NCBI RefSeq assembly: GCF_046254955.1
Contig: NZ_JBJXRG010000001.1
Location: forward strand, 1,054,001-1,118,000
From: Qipengyuania_C sp046254955
GTDB lineage: Bacteria > Pseudomonadota > Alphaproteobacteria > Sphingomonadales > Sphingomonadaceae
Length of the DNA: 64,000 bases
Direction: 5' to 3'
The notes below the pieces were generated by a model. It was not told where the DNA came from. It saw nothing but the letters and a program-made list of their open reading frames with translations, and searched no databases. Of this stretch, positions 16,482 through 24,876 are shown piece by piece (position 1 is the first letter of the stretch; each line of letters opens with the position of its first letter). Position numbers and translations under genes: made by a program.

Positions 16482-17343
16482 TCCGGCTCGTATGAAGATC
16501 GCCGAGGCCATTCGGATGGCCGCTGAACGCTTGAGCGAGACCAGCGATACTGCACGGCTCGATGCCGAGCTGCTCATGGCTCACGCGCTCGGCACCTCGC
16601 GATCCGATATGCTGCTGGGCCGGATGCAGGATGCAGCGCCTGAATGTTTCTCGGCACTTGTCGAACGTCGGTCCGGCGATGAACCGGTCGCCTACATCAT
16701 CGGCCAACAGGAATTCTTCGGCTTGGACTTCGCCGTCACGCCCGATGCGCTGATTCCGCGCGGTGACAGCGAGACCATCGTCGAAGCGGCACTGGAACTG
16801 ACCGGAGATAGTGGGCGAGCAATCGATCTCGGCACCGGATCGGGAGCCTTGTTGCTGGCTTTCCTCGATAACCGCCCAAGTTGGACTGGCATAGGAATCG
16901 ATGCCTCTGAACCGGCGCTCGAAATCGCCAGGCGCAACTCGGAAATGCTCGATCTGGATGGCCGTGCGGAAATGCGCCAGGCCAATTGGAACGATCAGGA
17001 CTGGGCCATCAATCTTGGTCGATTCGATCTCGTTCTATCTAACCCGCCTTATGTCGAAACCGGGGCGGATCTCGCGCCATCTGTGGCGGATTTCGAGCCA
17101 TCTACGGCTTTATATGCGGGGCCTGACGGTCTCGACGATTATCGACGGCTGATCCCCCAGCTTAAGGCGATTCTTGCCCCAACGGGGCTCGCAATTTTCG
17201 AAATCGGGCATAAACAGGGAGATGCGCTCATGGATCTTGCCGCAAGCCACGGATTTTCCTGTGAAATCCGTACCGATCTCGCCAAGCGTCCGCGTGCCGC
17301 CATTCTCACAAGAGGGGTTGGCAAAGCAAAACAGAGCGTCTAA
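16474..17343 (+). CDS. prmC: Release-factor glutamine methyltransferase
   Basis: PrmC (HemK) methylates the GGQ glutamine of release factors. The 289-aa protein has an N-terminal helical domain and a SAM-binding Rossmann domain with IDLGTGSGALLLAFL. The hallmark catalytic motif NPPY is present in LVLSNPPYVETGADL. The start is either GTG at 16474 (8-nt overlap with prfA) or ATG at 16492 (283 aa); both are plausible. Its position directly after prfA is the common bacterial arrangement and supports the assignment. Confidence 0.94.
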   Translation: MSDPARMKIAEAIRMAAERLSETSDTARLDAELLMAHALGTSRSDMLLGRMQDAAPECFSALVERRSGDEPVAYIIGQQEFFGLDFAVTPDALIPRGDSETIVEAALELTGDSGRAIDLGTGSGALLLAFLDNRPSWTGIGIDASEPALEIARRNSEMLDLDGRAEMRQANWNDQDWAINLGRFDLVLSNPPYVETGADLAPSVADFEPSTALYAGPDGLDDYRRLIPQLKAILAPTGLAIFEIGHKQGDALMDLAASHGFSCEIRTDLAKRPRAAILTRGVGKAKQSV

Positions 17344-17534
17344 CTCTTGCTGCAGGCCTTGGGTTTGGCTTCATGCTCCCCTCCGGCCTAGCTCCACCAT
17401 TCGCGGCATCGCAGAGCCTTGCGGCTTGTAATGCAGCCTACAAGGGGCGTCCGCCTAGCACACCGGACAGGAGGCAGGCGGCAAGGGATCATGTGATCAG
17501 TAGCCCCGCCAAGACGGCAGGGGTCCGATCCAGA

Positions 17535-18230
17535 ATGAGGAATAATCTCCCTTTGAATAACAATCGCAACAATCGTCGTCGGGGTCGCGGCAATCGTAAC
17601 CAGGGCGGAAGCAATAGCGCCAATCGTATCGACAGCCGCGCACGGGGTAATGCTCCGCAGCTGCTCGACAAGTACAAGAAGCTGGCGCAGGACGCACAGC
17701 ACAATGGCGACCGGGTGCAGGCCGAATATTACCTGCAATTCGCTGATCACTATTTCCGCGTCATTTCGGACAACAAGCTGCGCCAAGAGGAAGCGCGCGC
17801 CAAGCGCAACGACGAGCGTGGCAGCAATGCCGACGATGACGACGACGATGATGACGGCGAGGACAACCGCCAGCAGCGCGGCCGCGGCCGTCGCAACGAC
17901 AATCGCCGTGACGACAATGATGGCGACAATCGCCGGAGCAACCGCCGCTCGCGCAAGTACGATGATGACGACGGCCGCGACAACGAAGTAGCTGGCACCG
18001 ACGACAGCGACGATGAACCGGAAGAAGCTCCTCGCAAGCGGGCACCGCGCAAGCCGCGCGCTGCCAAGGCGAACGGCGATGCCAAGTCCGGCAAGGGGGA
18101 AATCGACGCCAGCATCCTTCCGCCTGCTATTGGCGCAGCCGATGATGGCGACGCTGAAGCGAAGCCCAAGAAGCTATCGACCCGCCGCCGCAAGGTGAGC
18201 GACGACAGCGAAGTTGTTGCATCCAAGTAA
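17535..18230 (+). CDS. DUF4167 protein with low-complexity charged C-terminus
   Basis: This 231-aa protein begins MRNNLPLNNNRNNRRRGRG. It continues with the conserved DUF4167 block (about residues 30-90), containing RARGNAPQLLDKYKKLAQDA and AEYYLQFADHYFRV. The rest alternates aspartate runs (eight or more Asp) with Arg/Asn-rich blocks and a Lys/Arg-rich end, so it is probably disordered and may bind RNA. The open frame extends upstream, but only from ATG at 17535 does it look like the family. DUF4167 genes commonly follow prfA-prmC in Alphaproteobacteria. The function is unknown. Confidence 0.9.
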   Translation: MRNNLPLNNNRNNRRRGRGNRNQGGSNSANRIDSRARGNAPQLLDKYKKLAQDAQHNGDRVQAEYYLQFADHYFRVISDNKLRQEEARAKRNDERGSNADDDDDDDDGEDNRQQRGRGRRNDNRRDDNDGDNRRSNRRSRKYDDDDGRDNEVAGTDDSDDEPEEAPRKRAPRKPRAAKANGDAKSGKGEIDASILPPAIGAADDGDAEAKPKKLSTRRRKVSDDSEVVASK

Positions 18231-18258
18231 GCATTCGGTTTGAGGCGCTAGACTGCCA

Positions 18259-19851
18259 GTGACCGCCGGGCTTACCCGCTTGTCCGAAACTGTTACGCGC
18301 TATCCACGCGTCATCGCCCTGTTTGCCGGATTGATCGCGGCCGGCGGCTTCGTGCCGCTATCGCTGTGGCCGCTCACGATCCTCGGCATCGCCCTGCTGA
18401 TCTGGCTCGTGACGAAGTCCGAAAGTCTGCGGCAGGCATTCCTGTATGGCTGGCTGTTCGGCTGGTCGCATTTCACCCTCACGAATAACTGGATAGCGAC
18501 TGCCTTTACCTACCAGGCGGAAATGCCCGCGTGGCTTGGCTGGTTGGCGGTGCCTTTGCTGGCGCTCTACCTGGCGATCTACCCCGGCCTCGCGGCATTG
18601 GGTGCGCATCTCGTCGTACGGCGCCGCAACAGTCTCGCAATCACCGGGCTGGCACTTGCGGCCTGCTGGATTGTGGCGGAATGGCTCCGCAGTTGGGTCT
18701 TCACCGGTTATGCGTGGGGTCCGCTTGGGCTGGCCTTTCTCGGACCGTTCGACCGGCCCGGAATCGCCGCCGTGCTCCCGTGGATCGGCACCTATGCGTT
18801 ATCGGGGCTGATCGTACTTGCTGCGACTGCGGTGCTGGTTCTTGGAATTGCGCGCAAGTGGATCGCCCTTGCAGGAACAACAATAACGCTTGTTGCTGCG
18901 ATGTACTTCCCCGGCGGTGCGCGCGAGGAAGGCACTGTCGCCTTTACGCTCGTCCAGCCCGATATCCGGCAGGAAGAACTGGACGATCCAAGCAAGTTCG
19001 AAGAACAGTTTGCCCGTGTCGCGCGCCTTACCGCTCCCACCGAACTTGGGGCGCAGCGGATTGTCCTGTGGCCCGAAAGCGGCGTGCCCGATTATCTCGA
19101 AGATGGCTATCCGCAGCGCTACTATGACCAGATGACGGCTGGCGGCGATCCGCGTTTCGCCCGTTGGCGTATCGGGCGAGTGGTGGGCGAAGGGGGCCTT
19201 CTGCTGACCGGATCAACCCATCTCAATATCGGCGAAGTCGATGGTATCCAGCGCGCAACAGGCGCCCGCAACTCGGTCACCGTCTTGAGTCCGCAGGGAG
19301 AGATTGTCGGCGGCTATGCCAAGTCGCATCTCGTGCCTTATGGTGAGTATCTGGCTCTGCGGTGGCTGCTCGAACCGCTCGGTGCGACACGGCTTGTTGC
19401 GGGCTCGATCGATTTCATTCCTGGCCCCGGACCTGAAACGCTCGACCTCGGCGCCTGGGGACTAGCGGGCATCCAGATCTGCTACGAGATCATATTTTCG
19501 GGCCAGGTTACCGATGGCGAAAAGCGACCGGACTACATCTTCAATCCATCGAATGATGGCTGGTTCGGCGCTTGGGGACCTCCGCAGCATTTAGCGCAGG
19601 CACGAATGCGCGCGATCGAGGAAGGGCTTCCGGTGCTGCGTTCAACAACCACCGGTATCAGCGCCGTGATCGACGCTGATGGCGTGGTGCGCCAGCATAT
19701 CCCGATGCACCAGGCCGACCGGATCGACGGCTTTGTACCGCCGCCCAAGGCCGCCACCCTGTTTAGCAGGCTTGGCAATATCCTGCCGCTGGCATGGGCG
19801 CTACTGCTCGTGATCGGATCGCTTGTTGCCATGCGCCGGAGCGCCCGCTAG
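18259..19851 (+). CDS. lnt: Apolipoprotein N-acyltransferase
   Basis: Lnt adds the third acyl chain to lipoproteins in the inner membrane. The 530-aa protein has about seven membrane segments in its first 220 residues and a C-terminal segment (LPLAWALLLVIGSLVAM). A periplasmic nitrilase-fold domain lies between them. The catalytic triad is visible as Glu in LWPESGVPDY, Lys in AKSHLVPYGEYL and Cys in GIQICYEIIF. The start is GTG at 18259. It lies 28 nt after the DUF4167 gene and 42 nt before metK. The window encodes several lipoproteins that would be substrates. Confidence 0.94.
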   Translation: MTAGLTRLSETVTRYPRVIALFAGLIAAGGFVPLSLWPLTILGIALLIWLVTKSESLRQAFLYGWLFGWSHFTLTNNWIATAFTYQAEMPAWLGWLAVPLLALYLAIYPGLAALGAHLVVRRRNSLAITGLALAACWIVAEWLRSWVFTGYAWGPLGLAFLGPFDRPGIAAVLPWIGTYALSGLIVLAATAVLVLGIARKWIALAGTTITLVAAMYFPGGAREEGTVAFTLVQPDIRQEELDDPSKFEEQFARVARLTAPTELGAQRIVLWPESGVPDYLEDGYPQRYYDQMTAGGDPRFARWRIGRVVGEGGLLLTGSTHLNIGEVDGIQRATGARNSVTVLSPQGEIVGGYAKSHLVPYGEYLALRWLLEPLGATRLVAGSIDFIPGPGPETLDLGAWGLAGIQICYEIIFSGQVTDGEKRPDYIFNPSNDGWFGAWGPPQHLAQARMRAIEEGLPVLRSTTTGISAVIDADGVVRQHIPMHQADRIDGFVPPPKAATLFSRLGNILPLAWALLLVIGSLVAMRRSAR

Positions 19852-19866
19852 GACCTCGCGGAACAC

Positions 19867-19882
19867 ATAAAGCTTTCTTTAT
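19867..19882. promoter_or_regulatory. Palindrome in the metK leader (possible operator)
   Basis: ATAAAG-CTTT-CTTTAT is a 6-bp inverted repeat with a 4-nt centre, lying 11 nt before the metK start codon in the short lnt-metK gap. It resembles operators that I recall for ArsR-type regulators of methionine/SAM metabolism (SahR class), but I cannot verify this. It could also be a small RNA hairpin near the ribosome-binding site. Confidence 0.4.
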
Positions 19883-19893
19883 ATCGGGGTCCA

Positions 19894-21102
19894 ATGCGTA
19901 GCGATTTTCTCTTCACGTCCGAAAGTGTTTCCGAAGGCCATCCGGACAAGGTCTCCGACCAGATTTCCGATGCGGTGGTCGATCTGTTCCTGTCGAAAGA
20001 CCCGGAAGCGCGGGTTGCCTGTGAAACTATGACTACAACACAGCGCGTTGTATTATCAGGGGAAATCCGCTGTAAAGGCGTGTTCGAGAATGGCGAATGG
20101 GCTCCCGGATCGCTGGACGAAATCGAGCAGGTCGTGCGCCAGACAGTCCGCGAGATTGGCTATGAACAGGACGGATTCCACTGGGAAACGCTGATATTCG
20201 AGAATCATCTCCATGGGCAGTCGGCTCATATTGCGCAGGGCGTCGATGCCAGCGGCAACAAGGATGAGGGCGCGGGCGACCAGGGCATCATGTTCGGTTT
20301 TGCCTGCGATGAGACGCCGGATCTGATGCCGGCACCGATTGATTACAGCCACAAGATCCTCGAGCGTATGGCTGCTGACCGCCATTCGGGAGCTGCACCG
20401 TTCCTCGAACCGGATTCCAAGAGCCAGGTCACCTTACGGTACAAAGATGGCAAGCCGGTCGCTGCAACCGCTATCGTGGTCTCGACCCAGCATGCCGAAG
20501 GCTATGACAAGGGCGAAAAAGAGGCCGAACTCAAAGCTTATGTGAAGAGCGTGGTGGCAGGCGTACTGCCCGACGGGTTCATCTCGGATGACACGGCCTG
20601 GCACATCAATCCCACCGGGAGCTTCGTGATCGGCGGACCCGATGGCGACGCCGGCCTCACAGGCCGCAAGATCATCGTCGACACTTATGGCGGCGCAGCC
20701 CCACATGGCGGCGGCGCGTTCAGCGGCAAGGATCCGACCAAGGTCGATCGCAGCGCGGCCTATATCGCGCGCTATCTGGCGAAGAATATTGTCGCGGCGG
20801 ATTTGGCCACGCGCTGCACGATCCAGCTGTCTTATGCGATTGGCGTCTCCAAGCCGCTGTCGCTTTATGTCGATACGCATGGCACCGGCACGGTCGATGA
20901 TGCGACGCTGGAAGAGGCGATCGGCAAGATCGAGAAGCTCGGCGGGCTGACCCCACGCGGTATCCGCACGCACCTTGGGCTGAACAAGCCGATCTATCGC
21001 AAAAGTGCAGCCTATGGCCATTTCGGGCGGACCGCGGATGGCGATTTCTTCCCGTGGGAGAAGACCGATCTGGCCGAAGACCTGAAAGCTGCGCTCGCCT
21101 AG
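19894..21102 (+). CDS. metK: S-adenosylmethionine synthetase
   Basis: MetK makes S-adenosylmethionine from methionine and ATP. The 402-aa protein has the N-terminal SVSEGHPDKVSDQISDA, the ATP-binding hexapeptide GAGDQG and the phosphate-binding GGGAFSGKDPTKVDRSAAY, all intact. Its length is slightly above the 384 aa of E. coli MetK. It sits 42 nt downstream of lnt, with a palindrome in the gap and GGGG as ribosome-binding site. The stop TAG is shared tail-to-tail (CTAG) with the convergent CoA-transferase gene. Confidence 0.96.
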   Translation: MRSDFLFTSESVSEGHPDKVSDQISDAVVDLFLSKDPEARVACETMTTTQRVVLSGEIRCKGVFENGEWAPGSLDEIEQVVRQTVREIGYEQDGFHWETLIFENHLHGQSAHIAQGVDASGNKDEGAGDQGIMFGFACDETPDLMPAPIDYSHKILERMAADRHSGAAPFLEPDSKSQVTLRYKDGKPVAATAIVVSTQHAEGYDKGEKEAELKAYVKSVVAGVLPDGFISDDTAWHINPTGSFVIGGPDGDAGLTGRKIIVDTYGGAAPHGGGAFSGKDPTKVDRSAAYIARYLAKNIVAADLATRCTIQLSYAIGVSKPLSLYVDTHGTGTVDDATLEEAIGKIEKLGGLTPRGIRTHLGLNKPIYRKSAAYGHFGRTADGDFFPWEKTDLAEDLKAALA

Positions 21103-22262
21103 AATTCATCCTGGTGCTGGCCTTTGGTCGGCGAGGGCTCTGACAGCGCAAGCTCGGCGTCCGAAAAGCGGAACGGCGTGCGCAGTCCGGGCAGTGCTCC
21201 AGGAAGGTCCAGCGCCATGCCTCGCGATCTGACCTGCGGATCGCCGAACACCGCATCCAGATTGTTGATCGGTCCTGCGGGAACCCCCGCTTCGGCGCAG
21301 CGGGACAGTAGCTCGTCGCGGGTCATTTCCGAAGTGGCGGCCTCGATCTCGGCGTCAAGCGCGGCGCGATTGGCCAGTCTTGCTCCATTGTCGATGAAGC
21401 GCTCATCGCCGAGCAAGCGGTTTAGGCCGAGCGCTCTCAATAGCTCGCCGAACAGTTTGTCATTGGCAGGAGCAAGGATCACCGGGCCGTCGCTTGCCGG
21501 ATAAACCCCGTAGGCGCTGACAACGGCGTGACCGTTGCCAGCGCGCATCGGCTGCTCTCCCGTAGCCATGTAATACATCGCCTGGTTGGCCAGCAGGCTG
21601 ACCGAACAATCGAGCAGCGCCATGTCGATATGCTGGCCTTGCCCGTGCATGGGGCCTGTCCGGTGCCGCATCAGCAAAGCGGCCTGGATCGCATTGGTGG
21701 CCCACATTCCGCAGGCGAGATCGGAGATCGACACGCCCATTTTCATTGGCTGGCCTTCGGGCTCGCCGGTGAGCGACATGAACCCGCTCATCGCCTGGAT
21801 CAGCACATCGTACCCCGGCTCATGCGCACGCGGCCCAGTGTGGCCGAAACCCGTGATCGAGCAGTAGACCAGCGCCGGATTGGCCTCAGCCAAGGAGGCA
21901 TAATCAAGGCCGAACTTGGCCAGCGAGCCGGTCTTGAAATTCTCGATCACGACATCCGCACTCGCGGCCAGTTCACGGATCCGCGCAAGGTCGCGTTCGT
22001 TCCGGAAATCGGCCACCACGCCGCGCTTGCCGCGATTGGTCGCGTGGTAGTAGGCCGCTTCGCGATCTCCATTCTCGCGTTCAATCCACGGTGGTCCCCA
22101 TGTCCGCGTGGTATCGCCTTCCGGGCTTTCGACCTTGATCACGTCGGCACCCAGATCGGCAAGGATCTGCCCGGCCCACGGGCCCGCCAGCACGCGCGCC
22201 AGTTCGAGGACTTTCAGGCCGGCAAGCGGCGTATTCGGATGAGGAGGAGTTTCGAACCACAT
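21099..22262 (-). CDS. Family III CoA-transferase (CaiB/BaiF type)
   Basis: This 387-aa protein has the family III pattern: LAGLKVLELARVLAGPWAG at the N-terminus, LGADVIKVESPEGDTTR, NRGKRGVVADFRNE, and the segment EPGYDVLIQAMSGFMSLTGE whose Asp is the expected catalytic residue. These enzymes move CoA between acyl-CoA and a free acid by a ping-pong mechanism with the catalytic aspartate. The substrate cannot be told from sequence. The start ATG at 22262 is preferred over GTG at 22286. It is the last gene of the minus-strand scoA cluster and shares CTAG with metK at its end. Confidence 0.88.
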   Translation of the reverse strand: MWFETPPHPNTPLAGLKVLELARVLAGPWAGQILADLGADVIKVESPEGDTTRTWGPPWIERENGDREAAYYHATNRGKRGVVADFRNERDLARIRELAASADVVIENFKTGSLAKFGLDYASLAEANPALVYCSITGFGHTGPRAHEPGYDVLIQAMSGFMSLTGEPEGQPMKMGVSISDLACGMWATNAIQAALLMRHRTGPMHGQGQHIDMALLDCSVSLLANQAMYYMATGEQPMRAGNGHAVVSAYGVYPASDGPVILAPANDKLFGELLRALGLNRLLGDERFIDNGARLANRAALDAEIEAATSEMTRDELLSRCAEAGVPAGPINNLDAVFGDPQVRSRGMALDLPGALPGLRTPFRFSDAELALSEPSPTKGQHQDEF

Positions 22263-22301
22263 GCCGGGCTGCTGCGCCCGATGCACGCGGAGTTCAAGGG
22301 G

Positions 22302-22970
22302 CTAGGCGTGGTAGGCGAATGGATCCTCATCGGGCCAGCGTTCGAGTCGCGGGTTCTTGCGGTTGAGGAACACGGCCGGCAGCTTGGCCAGCATCAGCGA
22401 CTTGTGGATCCAGTAATCGGTCCATTTCTCCCGCCAGCGCGGCTTGGCCCTGCGCCCGTTGGCCTTGAGCCAGGCATCATAGGGCATCCAGTGGCTCGGC
22501 TCGTCGCGTTCGACCACTTTGAAAATCCCCCTCATGCCGGGATCAGACAGGACGTGGCTGTTCCTGAGCAAGATCTCGACCTGCTCCATGCCGCGCTGTT
22601 CGGTGATCATGATCACGCGGCAGAGCTGCTCGAAGGCATCGTGATCTTCGACAATGGCCTGCGTGTCGAGATCCTCGATCGTGCAGCCGAACACGCTCTC
22701 GATGAAATGGTCGATATGCCCGCAGGTGCGATCGACCTTGAGCGGCATGGTTCCGCGAAGCTCAAACCAGCGCCGGAACATGCGATAGTGCTTTTCCTCA
22801 TCAGCCCTGTGTTTCTCAACCTCGGCGATGAACTGGGCATCATCCGGGCAGCGGGCGCGCACGGCTTCGAGCACCCGGTCGAGCGAGGTGTATCCGCGGT
22901 GCTCATTGTAGATGTAGATCGACGCGAGGACGTCGAGGAAGCGGGCGCGAAAGGCAGCAATCGGGGACAT
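22302..22970 (-). CDS. Ferritin-like diiron-fold protein
   Basis: This 222-aa all-helical protein has carboxylate/histidine pairs expected of a ferritin-like diiron centre. They are Glu in IYNEHRGYTS, ExxH in ADEEKHYRMF (about residues 58-61), Glu in ITEQRGMEQVEIL, and ERDEPSHW further on. The C-terminal end (WREKWTDYWIHKSL, NPRLERWPDEDPF) is basic. I do not know a defined function; such proteins in this order are usually annotated only as ferritin-like. It lies between the nitronate monooxygenase-like gene and the CoA-transferase gene, in the same direction as both. Confidence 0.7.
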   Translation of the reverse strand: MSPIAAFRARFLDVLASIYIYNEHRGYTSLDRVLEAVRARCPDDAQFIAEVEKHRADEEKHYRMFRRWFELRGTMPLKVDRTCGHIDHFIESVFGCTIEDLDTQAIVEDHDAFEQLCRVIMITEQRGMEQVEILLRNSHVLSDPGMRGIFKVVERDEPSHWMPYDAWLKANGRRAKPRWREKWTDYWIHKSLMLAKLPAVFLNRKNPRLERWPDEDPFAYHA

Positions 22971-23026
22971 GATCCGCGCAGTATCTCATGGATGGCGAGT
23001 CGCGAGAAGCGCCAAGTGATTTGGCG

Positions 23027-24160
23027 TTAGTCGAATAGTGCGTTGAGCGATCCGATTGCCTCGGCAAATTCCTCGCGGAACTCTTGCACAACCGAGCGCG
23101 AAGAACGGACCTGGTCGACCAGCCCCACGCCTTGGCCAACGAAATAACTCACCAGTTCCTTCGCGCCTTCGTTGCCCGCTGCTGCGGCCTGTTCGACCCG
23201 GGCAAAGCTCGGCTCCGAGACCAGCCCCATGAGCGGCATCGGCAGTGTCCCCGGCCCGTCGGGACCGTCCCATGCATCGTGCCAAGGCGTCTTGAGCTGG
23301 CGTGCAGGCTTGCCCGTGCGGCTGCGCGAGCGAACGGTGTCGCGGCTGCGCGCTGCCACCATTTTCTCGCGGAAGGTCTCGCTTGTCTCGGCTTCGGGCG
23401 TGGCGAGCCAGATCGATCCGGTCCACGCGCCTTGCGCGCCGGCCGCCATCATCCCGGCCATCTGTCCGCCGGTCATGATGCCGCCTGCAGCGAGGACAGG
23501 AATGTTGTGTCCCGCGCCTTTTAGCGCGCGAACCACTTCCGGGATCAGCACAAGGGTCGAGATTTCGCCGCAATGGCCGCCAGCTTCTGTGCCTTGCGCG
23601 ACGATGATATCGACTCCGGCTTCAGCCTGCCGGATCGCGTGTTCTTTCGCGCCCACCAGTGCGGCGACGGGTACGCCGCGCGCCTTGCCTTCTTCGATCA
23701 TCGAGGCCGGTGCAATGCCCAGCGCATTGGCGATGAGCTTGATCGGGTGGTTGAAGGCGACTTCCATGAGCGCGAGGCCGTTTTCGGGCGTGATGCCCTT
23801 GCGATCATCAAGCGGCGGCAGCTCTCGCTCGCTCGGAACACCATGGCTGGACAGGACATCGTAGGCGAAATCGCGATAACTCGGATCGATTGCAGCAGCT
23901 CTGGCGGCGTTGTTGGATAGATCGGCGACGCGCGGATCGATCACTTCGGGGACGAGGACGTCGACGCCGTAAGGTGCGCCATCGACATGCGCATCGATCC
24001 AGGCGAGTTCCTCCTCGAGCTGGTCGGGCGAAAAGCGGGTTGCCCCGAGCACGCCGAAGCCGCCTGCCTTGCTGACGGCAGCAACGACATCGCGGCAATG
24101 GCTGAACGCGAAGAGCGGAAATTCCGCTCCAGTCATCTCGCAAACCTGGTTCATCGCCAT
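23027..24160 (-). CDS. Nitronate monooxygenase-like FMN protein (NPD family)
   Basis: This 377-aa TIM-barrel flavoprotein resembles 2-nitropropane dioxygenase/nitronate monooxygenase. The FMN-binding features are GGFGVLGATRFSP near the N-terminus, VAQGTEAGGHCGE in the middle, and PVLAAGGIMTGGQMAGMMAAGA with TGSIWLATPE at the phosphate-binding end. Members oxidise nitronates, or act as enoyl-type reductases or isomerases in acyl-CoA pathways. The surrounding CoA-transferases suggest the latter context, but the substrate is unknown. It starts 52 nt after scoB. Confidence 0.85.
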   Translation of the reverse strand: MAMNQVCEMTGAEFPLFAFSHCRDVVAAVSKAGGFGVLGATRFSPDQLEEELAWIDAHVDGAPYGVDVLVPEVIDPRVADLSNNAARAAAIDPSYRDFAYDVLSSHGVPSERELPPLDDRKGITPENGLALMEVAFNHPIKLIANALGIAPASMIEEGKARGVPVAALVGAKEHAIRQAEAGVDIIVAQGTEAGGHCGEISTLVLIPEVVRALKGAGHNIPVLAAGGIMTGGQMAGMMAAGAQGAWTGSIWLATPEAETSETFREKMVAARSRDTVRSRSRTGKPARQLKTPWHDAWDGPDGPGTLPMPLMGLVSEPSFARVEQAAAAGNEGAKELVSYFVGQGVGLVDQVRSSRSVVQEFREEFAEAIGSLNALFD

Positions 24161-24212
24161 CGCCGTCTCTCCCTAATCCTGGCCCGGTTCATGCCCGCCT
24201 GCGCTACTCCCG

Positions 24213-24866
24213 TCAGCTAACGTAATGAGCAGTCGTCTTTTCGGCGATTTCTTCGGCCGTTACGCCGGGTGCCAGCTCGATCAGTTTGAACGGGCTGTCA
24301 TGATCGGGGCGGTGGAAGACGCACAGGTTGGTGATGATCAAGTCGATCACGTTTTTACCTGTGAGCGGCAGCGTGCATTCAGGGATGAATTTGGGGCTGC
24401 CGTCCTTCGCGGTGTGATCCATCACCACAATGATCTTCTTGACGCCGGCGACCAGGTCCATCGCCCCGCCCATGCCCTTGATCATCTTGCCCGGGATCAT
24501 CCAGTTGGCGATGTCGCCGTTCTCCGCGACTTCCATCGCGCCCAATACAGTCAGGTCGATATGCCCGCCGCGGATCATTGCGAAGCTCGCCGCGCTATCG
24601 AAGTAAGCGCTGTGCGGAAGCTCGCTGATGGTCTGCTTGCCGGCATTGATCAGGTCGGGATCGACTTCGTCGGGATAGGGAAAGGGCCCGATCCCCAGCA
24701 TGCCGTTCTCGCTCTGCAAGGTGACCTGCATGCCTTCGGGGATGTGGTTGGCGACCAGTGTCGGGATGCCGATACCGAGATTGACGTAATAACCATCCTC
24801 AAGTTCCTTGGCAGCGCGGGCGGCCATCTGGTTGCGGTCCCAGCCATGCGGGGCGGTCTCGGACAT
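24213..24866 (-). CDS. scoB: 3-oxoacid CoA-transferase subunit B
   Basis: This is the beta subunit of succinyl-CoA:3-ketoacid CoA-transferase, which activates acetoacetate-type acids. The 217-aa protein begins MSETAPHGWDRNQMAARAA and shows GYYVNLGIGIPTLVANHIP. The catalytic glutamate lies in LQSENGMLGIGPFP, followed by IRGGHIDLTVLGAMEV. The open frame extends 16 codons upstream, but ATG at 24866 fits the family. Unusually, scoB is separated from scoA by two other genes; it begins 10 nt after the lipoprotein gene, so all four appear to be one operon. Confidence 0.93.
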   Translation of the reverse strand: MSETAPHGWDRNQMAARAAKELEDGYYVNLGIGIPTLVANHIPEGMQVTLQSENGMLGIGPFPYPDEVDPDLINAGKQTISELPHSAYFDSAASFAMIRGGHIDLTVLGAMEVAENGDIANWMIPGKMIKGMGGAMDLVAGVKKIIVVMDHTAKDGSPKFIPECTLPLTGKNVIDLIITNLCVFHRPDHDSPFKLIELAPGVTAEEIAEKTTAHYVS

Positions 24867-24876
24867 TGTCGTTCCT

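Noticed and set aside
15057..16577. 506-codon minus-strand frame opposite hisS-prfA
   Set aside because: It is a shadow of two clearly conserved genes, with no recognisable domain and no ribosome-binding signal.
19852..19893. SAM riboswitch in the metK leader
   Set aside because: The gap is only 42 nt and lacks the known SAM-II or SAM/SAH consensus that I can recall. Only a short palindrome is present.
21528..23030. 500-codon plus-strand frame opposite the CoA-transferase and ferritin-like genes
   Set aside because: It is an antisense shadow. The minus-strand genes carry clear family motifs.
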